A stretch of 64,000 bases of DNA. Source: Colicola sp016286205 (GTDB taxonomy: Bacteria; Bacteroidota; Bacteroidia; Bacteroidales; Paludibacteraceae). Location: NCBI GenBank assembly GCA_016286205.1, contig JAEESF010000006.1, positions 82,758 to 146,757 on the forward strand, given 5' to 3'. The position numbers and the translations under genes were made by a program. The notes under the pieces are model-generated. The model did no database searches and had not been told where the DNA came from. It saw nothing but the letters and a program-made list of their open reading frames with translations. Below are positions 60,888 to 64,000 of this stretch, in pieces. The first letter of the stretch is position 1; every line of letters starts with the position of its first letter.

Positions 60888-63800
60888 ATGAAGCGCAGCT
60901 TCCACTACATATTGTTTTCTGTCACGCTAGCGCTAGTCGCGCTCTGCGGCTACCTGATGCTGCATGTCAACGTCAATGCCGACATGACCAAGTATCTGCC
61001 CGACAAGTCGCAGATGAAGCGTGGTCTGGAGATCGTCACTACCGAGTTTGGTTCGTCGGCCCAGATGTCCGGCGCCGATGTCCATATCATGTTCGACCAC
61101 CTCAGTCCTAAGGAGGTGCCGGGTATGCGCACGCTGCTTGAGGCTTATCCCGACGTGCATGGCGTCACCTATCGCTTCAGCGCCGATAGCGCCCATACGG
61201 TCTTCGATCTCGATGTGCCTAAGTCGGTCGACCAGAAGGCGCTGGGCAAGCAGATCAGCAATCGTTTCGGTGGCAACTGCGTCGTTGAGACCAGTCAGGA
61301 CGGTGCTACACCGCCTATGGCGGTTATGATCATCGCGGCGGTCATGATCATGCTTATCCTCATCCTGATGGCCCAGTCCTGGTTCGAACCGGTGGTTATA
61401 CTTATCTCCACGCTCATGGCTATCGTGCTCAATATGGGTACCAATGCCTTGCTGCCGTCGGTGTCTATCACCACCAATTTCATCGGATCGATCCTCCAGG
61501 CCGTCCTCTCGCTCGACTATTGTATTATCCTGCTCAATCGCTATCGTCAGGAGCAGGACGAGCGCACCGACCGCAATACGGCAGTGCTGGCGGCTAACCG
61601 CGCCCTCCGGGCAGCGGCACCGTCTATCCTCTCGTCGGCTTTCACTACCGTCGTCGGCCTGCTGATGCTCTGCTTCATGCGGCTGAAGATAGGAACCGAC
61701 ATGGGTGTTGTCCTGGCTAAGGGTGTACTCTGCTCGCTCATCTGTACGTTCACCGTCATGCCGTCGCTGATGCTGCTCTTCCGCCGTGTCATCAATCGTA
61801 CGGCCAAGCGTGTCTTCGTGCCGCCTACCGATGGTTTGGCACGATTCGTCACGTCCCATAAGGTCTCTATGGCCGTCTGCGCCGTGATTCTCTTCTTTGC
61901 GTCGTGGTTCTTCTCGCGCCGCACCACTATCTTCTTCTCCGCCGAAGCGGAGTCTAAGATCGAAGAGGTCTTCCCGTCGCCTAATCCGTTTGTGCTGGTC
62001 TATGACACGCGTGACGAAGACCGAGTTATTCCTCTGGTCGATAGCCTGACGCTCCAACCGGGTGTCCAGGCTGTCATATCGTATCCTACGCTGCTTCAGC
62101 AGCCGCTGACGCCGGCCGAGATGATCGATCATGTGCGATCTATCACTACGCTCTTTGCTGACCAGATGGGCGAGGGTGTCAAGGTGATCAATAGCGACGA
62201 AGCCAAGGCTGTTCTCTCGCCGGAGATAGTCCAGGTGCTCTATTACGCTCGTTCCCAGAGCGGCAACGACGAACCGTTGCGTATCACGTTCCCCGACTTG
62301 GGACGGTTCCTCAATACCTATTGTGCCAGCAATCCGCTTTTCGCCGCCTATATCGACGACGATATGCGCGAGCAGATAGCGCTCCTCAACGAGATGCTCG
62401 ATATGCCTATCCTCGAACCGGAGCCTGAACCTCTCGCCTCTAGCCCTTCGCCTCTCGCCTCCGACGAAGTCGAAGACTCCGTCGTCGTCCGCACCGATCC
62501 GGTTGACCCGATCACTATCTCTTCGGCCGGTAGTCTCAATCCCGACTTGGTCGAGATGCCTGAGATCGATATATCCCGCTTGGCGGTGGTGCCATTCATC
62601 CAGCGTTTCTATGCGGCTCGTCCGAGCGCGCTGTCGCTCCATCTGCGCTCGCTGACCGATACTATCACTATCCGTATGCCGATGACGGTCAACGAGATGT
62701 CGGCTTATATCGGTTCTACGCCTACCCAGACGCGTATCGTCTATGGCTATGCGCCTAACAAGGCATCTAAACTCACGCCTCTGCAGTATGTCCATCTGCT
62801 GGTGGACGATCTCTTCCAGCGCAAGGCGCTCCAGGGTATGGTGTCCGTCGAGCAACGTACTATGCTTGAGCAGCGTGCTTACCTCATGGATCTGGCTGAC
62901 CGCAATGCCCGTCTGCCGCTGTCGGAGATCAACCAGATGCTCCGTGCCTTTGGCCTGACCGACTATACCGACGAGCAGCTCCTGGCTATCGCCTATCCCC
63001 ATACGGCCAATCAGCAATCTGCAATTACCGATAACCAATCCTCTCTTCCCTCTAGGGAGGAGTCGGAGGTAGGCCCCCTTCCTGCGGAGCGCCGCCCAAT
63101 AGAGGCCACCACTACGTCTATCAATCCTTCGCCGCTGATCCAGGATCCGGTATCTACCACTTCAGCCCTCGAGGCGAAGGCTGCCAGCGATTCGCTAACC
63201 GCTAATCCGCTAACCACTAACCCTTCGCCGGCCCGGAAACGAAAGACGGCGGCCGAACGTCAGGCCGAACTCTTCGCCGAACTGCTCTTCGAGGGTAAGA
63301 GCTATACCGACACCCAGATGGCGGACAATTTCCGTCGCCTCGGTCATCCTATCGAGCCGGCGTATGTCTCGCTGCTCTATACCTACTATGGTTCGGTCTT
63401 CTCCCATTGCGACACCATGCGGATGGGTATGGGCGAACTGCTTGATTACCTGAGCGATACGCTTATCTACGATCCGCGTCTGGCGTCTTTTGTCGACGAC
63501 AGTATCCGTGCGCAAGTGGTGCGTGCTAATGCTCAGGTCAAGGAGCAGATGGGCCAGTTGCGCAAACCCGACCATTCGCTGCTGGTAGTGCTCAGTTCGT
63601 TGCCGGTCGAGTCGCCCGAGACCTATGCCTTCGTCGATACGCTGACGGCCCTGGCCGATGCGCGGTTGCAGTACGATCATTATTATGTCGGCGAGTCGGT
63701 GATGTATGCTGAGATGCGCGGCGGGTTCGACCATGAGATGAATGTGGTCACGTTGCTGACTATCTTGGCTATTTTCCTGATCGTGGCTGTCACATTCCGT

Positions 63801-64000
63801 TCGGTCATCGTACCTACTATTCTTGTCGTTACGGTGATGACGGCGGTCTATGTCAATGTGGTCGTAGCCGGCCTGGTGAGCGGTCAGATGCTCTATCTGG
63901 CGTACCTCATCGTCCAGGCTATCCTCATGGGTGCTACCATCGACTATGGTATCCTCTTTGCCAATTATTATCGCGAGAAACGCCACTCTATGCCGCAGGC
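60888..64000 (+). CDS. MMPL/RND-family membrane exporter (cut by window edge)
   Basis: An open frame runs from MKRSFHYILFSVTLALVALCGYL at 60888 to the end of the window (1037 residues seen). One N-terminal helix is followed by a periplasmic domain (VNADMTKYLPDKSQM), a cluster of five helices near residues 140-290 (PPMAVMIIAAVMIMLILILM; SILSSAFTTVVGLLMLCFM), a second large periplasmic domain, and the start of the second helix cluster (VAVTFRSVIVPTILVV; MGATIDYGILFANYYREK). This is the RND/MMPL layout of lipid or hydrophobic-molecule exporters. The second periplasmic domain contains several in-frame repeat segments (residues about 514-524 and 707-780). Confidence 0.9.
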   Translation, partial: MKRSFHYILFSVTLALVALCGYLMLHVNVNADMTKYLPDKSQMKRGLEIVTTEFGSSAQMSGADVHIMFDHLSPKEVPGMRTLLEAYPDVHGVTYRFSADSAHTVFDLDVPKSVDQKALGKQISNRFGGNCVVETSQDGATPPMAVMIIAAVMIMLILILMAQSWFEPVVILISTLMAIVLNMGTNALLPSVSITTNFIGSILQAVLSLDYCIILLNRYRQEQDERTDRNTAVLAANRALRAAAPSILSSAFTTVVGLLMLCFMRLKIGTDMGVVLAKGVLCSLICTFTVMPSLMLLFRRVINRTAKRVFVPPTDGLARFVTSHKVSMAVCAVILFFASWFFSRRTTIFFSAEAESKIEEVFPSPNPFVLVYDTRDEDRVIPLVDSLTLQPGVQAVISYPTLLQQPLTPAEMIDHVRSITTLFADQMGEGVKVINSDEAKAVLSPEIVQVLYYARSQSGNDEPLRITFPDLGRFLNTYCASNPLFAAYIDDDMREQIALLNEMLDMPILEPEPEPLASSPSPLASDEVEDSVVVRTDPVDPITISSAGSLNPDLVEMPEIDISRLAVVPFIQRFYAARPSALSLHLRSLTDTITIRMPMTVNEMSAYIGSTPTQTRIVYGYAPNKASKLTPLQYVHLLVDDLFQRKALQGMVSVEQRTMLEQRAYLMDLADRNARLPLSEINQMLRAFGLTDYTDEQLLAIAYPHTANQQSAITDNQSSLPSREESEVGPLPAERRPIEATTTSINPSPLIQDPVSTTSALEAKAASDSLTANPLTTNPSPARKRKTAAERQAELFAELLFEGKSYTDTQMADNFRRLGHPIEPAYVSLLYTYYGSVFSHCDTMRMGMGELLDYLSDTLIYDPRLASFVDDSIRAQVVRANAQVKEQMGQLRKPDHSLLVVLSSLPVESPETYAFVDTLTALADARLQYDHYYVGESVMYAEMRGGFDHEMNVVTLLTILAIFLIVAVTFRSVIVPTILVVTVMTAVYVNVVVAGLVSGQMLYLAYLIVQAILMGATIDYGILFANYYREKRHSMPQ
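62430..62462. repeat. CTCTCGC words inside the MMPL gene
   Basis: ACCTCTCGCCTCTAGCCC is followed by TTCGCCTCTCGCCTCC, in frame, giving Glu-Pro-Leu-Ala-Ser-Ser-Pro-Ser-Pro-Leu-Ala-Ser. Confidence 0.85.
63008..63227. repeat. Composite repeat block inside the MMPL gene
   Basis: AATCAGCAATCTGCAAT (63009-63025), an inverted-repeat-bearing CCCTCTAGGGAGG (63048-63060) with GGAGGTAGGCCCCC, and CTAACCGCTAATCC followed by GCTAACCACTAACCC (63195-63223) lie within 220 bp. The frame stays open throughout and the peptide is low complexity (NQQSAIT, SLTANPLTTNPSP). Confidence 0.8.

Noticed and set aside
60933..63038. 701-codon open frame on the minus strand opposite the MMPL gene
   Set aside because: It is rich in Arg, Asp and His with no fold or motif, lies fully antisense to a well-supported transporter, and arises from that gene's codon bias.
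63045..63075. Insertion-sequence end in the MMPL gene (CCCTCTAGGGAGG)
   Set aside because: The inverted repeat is short, no transposase or target duplication is present and the reading frame is intact.

Overview
The window looks like chromosome of an uncultured member of the order Bacteroidales. The evidence is a SusC/SusD pair with a surface glycan-binding partner, a six-gene Na+-translocating NADH:quinone reductase operon, HU-like proteins, BACON-like and DUF4491/DUF4837/DUF177 families, and promoters of the Bacteroidota type (TTG, about 20 bp, TAnnTTTG). Most genes lack a Shine-Dalgarno sequence. No rRNA, tRNA, CRISPR array, insertion sequence or prophage was recognised.

Layout. Bases 1-13021 (minus strand) read as one long gene string in the order recQ, rimO, HU, HU-membrane-LysM fusion, uvrA, a CapD/WbpM-type sugar-nucleotide enzyme, a WecA-like glycosyl-1-phosphate transferase, an ABC-F ATPase and a cut polysaccharide deacetylase. 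Bases 13484-22440 (plus) are a sus-like locus: MFS sugar importer, lipoprotein, SusC, SusD and a protein with three starch-binding-like repeats. Bases 22555-27211 (minus) are a galactoside operon (galK, galM, GH2 beta-galactosidase). Bases 27327-30296 hold a hemolysin-III membrane protein, a hemerythrin-LuxR regulator and three small envelope genes. Bases 30357-36326 hold a receiver-less winged-helix regulator divergent from a porin / imelysin / di-haem protein / CcsA operon, probably for iron handling. Bases 36418-42179 (minus) are nqrABCDEF. Bases 42383-51075 (plus) are an operon-like run: secreted protein, dipeptidyl peptidase, MFS sugar transporter, ROK sugar kinase, deacetylase, Ig-like lipoprotein and PnuC. 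Bases 51202-58159 hold DUF4837, an AraC regulator, glyA, pheS, a lipoprotein with a hypervariable-looking C-terminus and an unrecognised protein. Bases 58257-64000 hold DUF177-rpmF with a structured RNA between them, an RluB-like pseudouridine synthase, a four-helix-bundle protein and a cut MMPL exporter.

The unusual layer is short repetitive DNA. Several families of 7-8 bp and 4 bp words (TAACCCC/GGTTAGA, CTCTCGC, AATCAGC, TTCACTCA, AACATTCA) lie between genes and also inside at least ten genes without breaking the reading frame, sometimes supplying start-proximal sequence or the stop codon. A second layer is three arrays of tiny DNA hairpins (51073-51143, 53254-53455, 59341-59404). A TAAAC linker stays nearly constant while the stems differ from unit to unit yet remain self-complementary, and most loops are GNA triplets, the class known to form unusually stable DNA mini-hairpins. 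These arrays are the best candidate here for an undescribed element. Other notable items are a possible orphan diversity-generating-retroelement target (56175-57248), a candidate RNA leader before rpmF, and Shine-Dalgarno sequences confined to the nqr operon.
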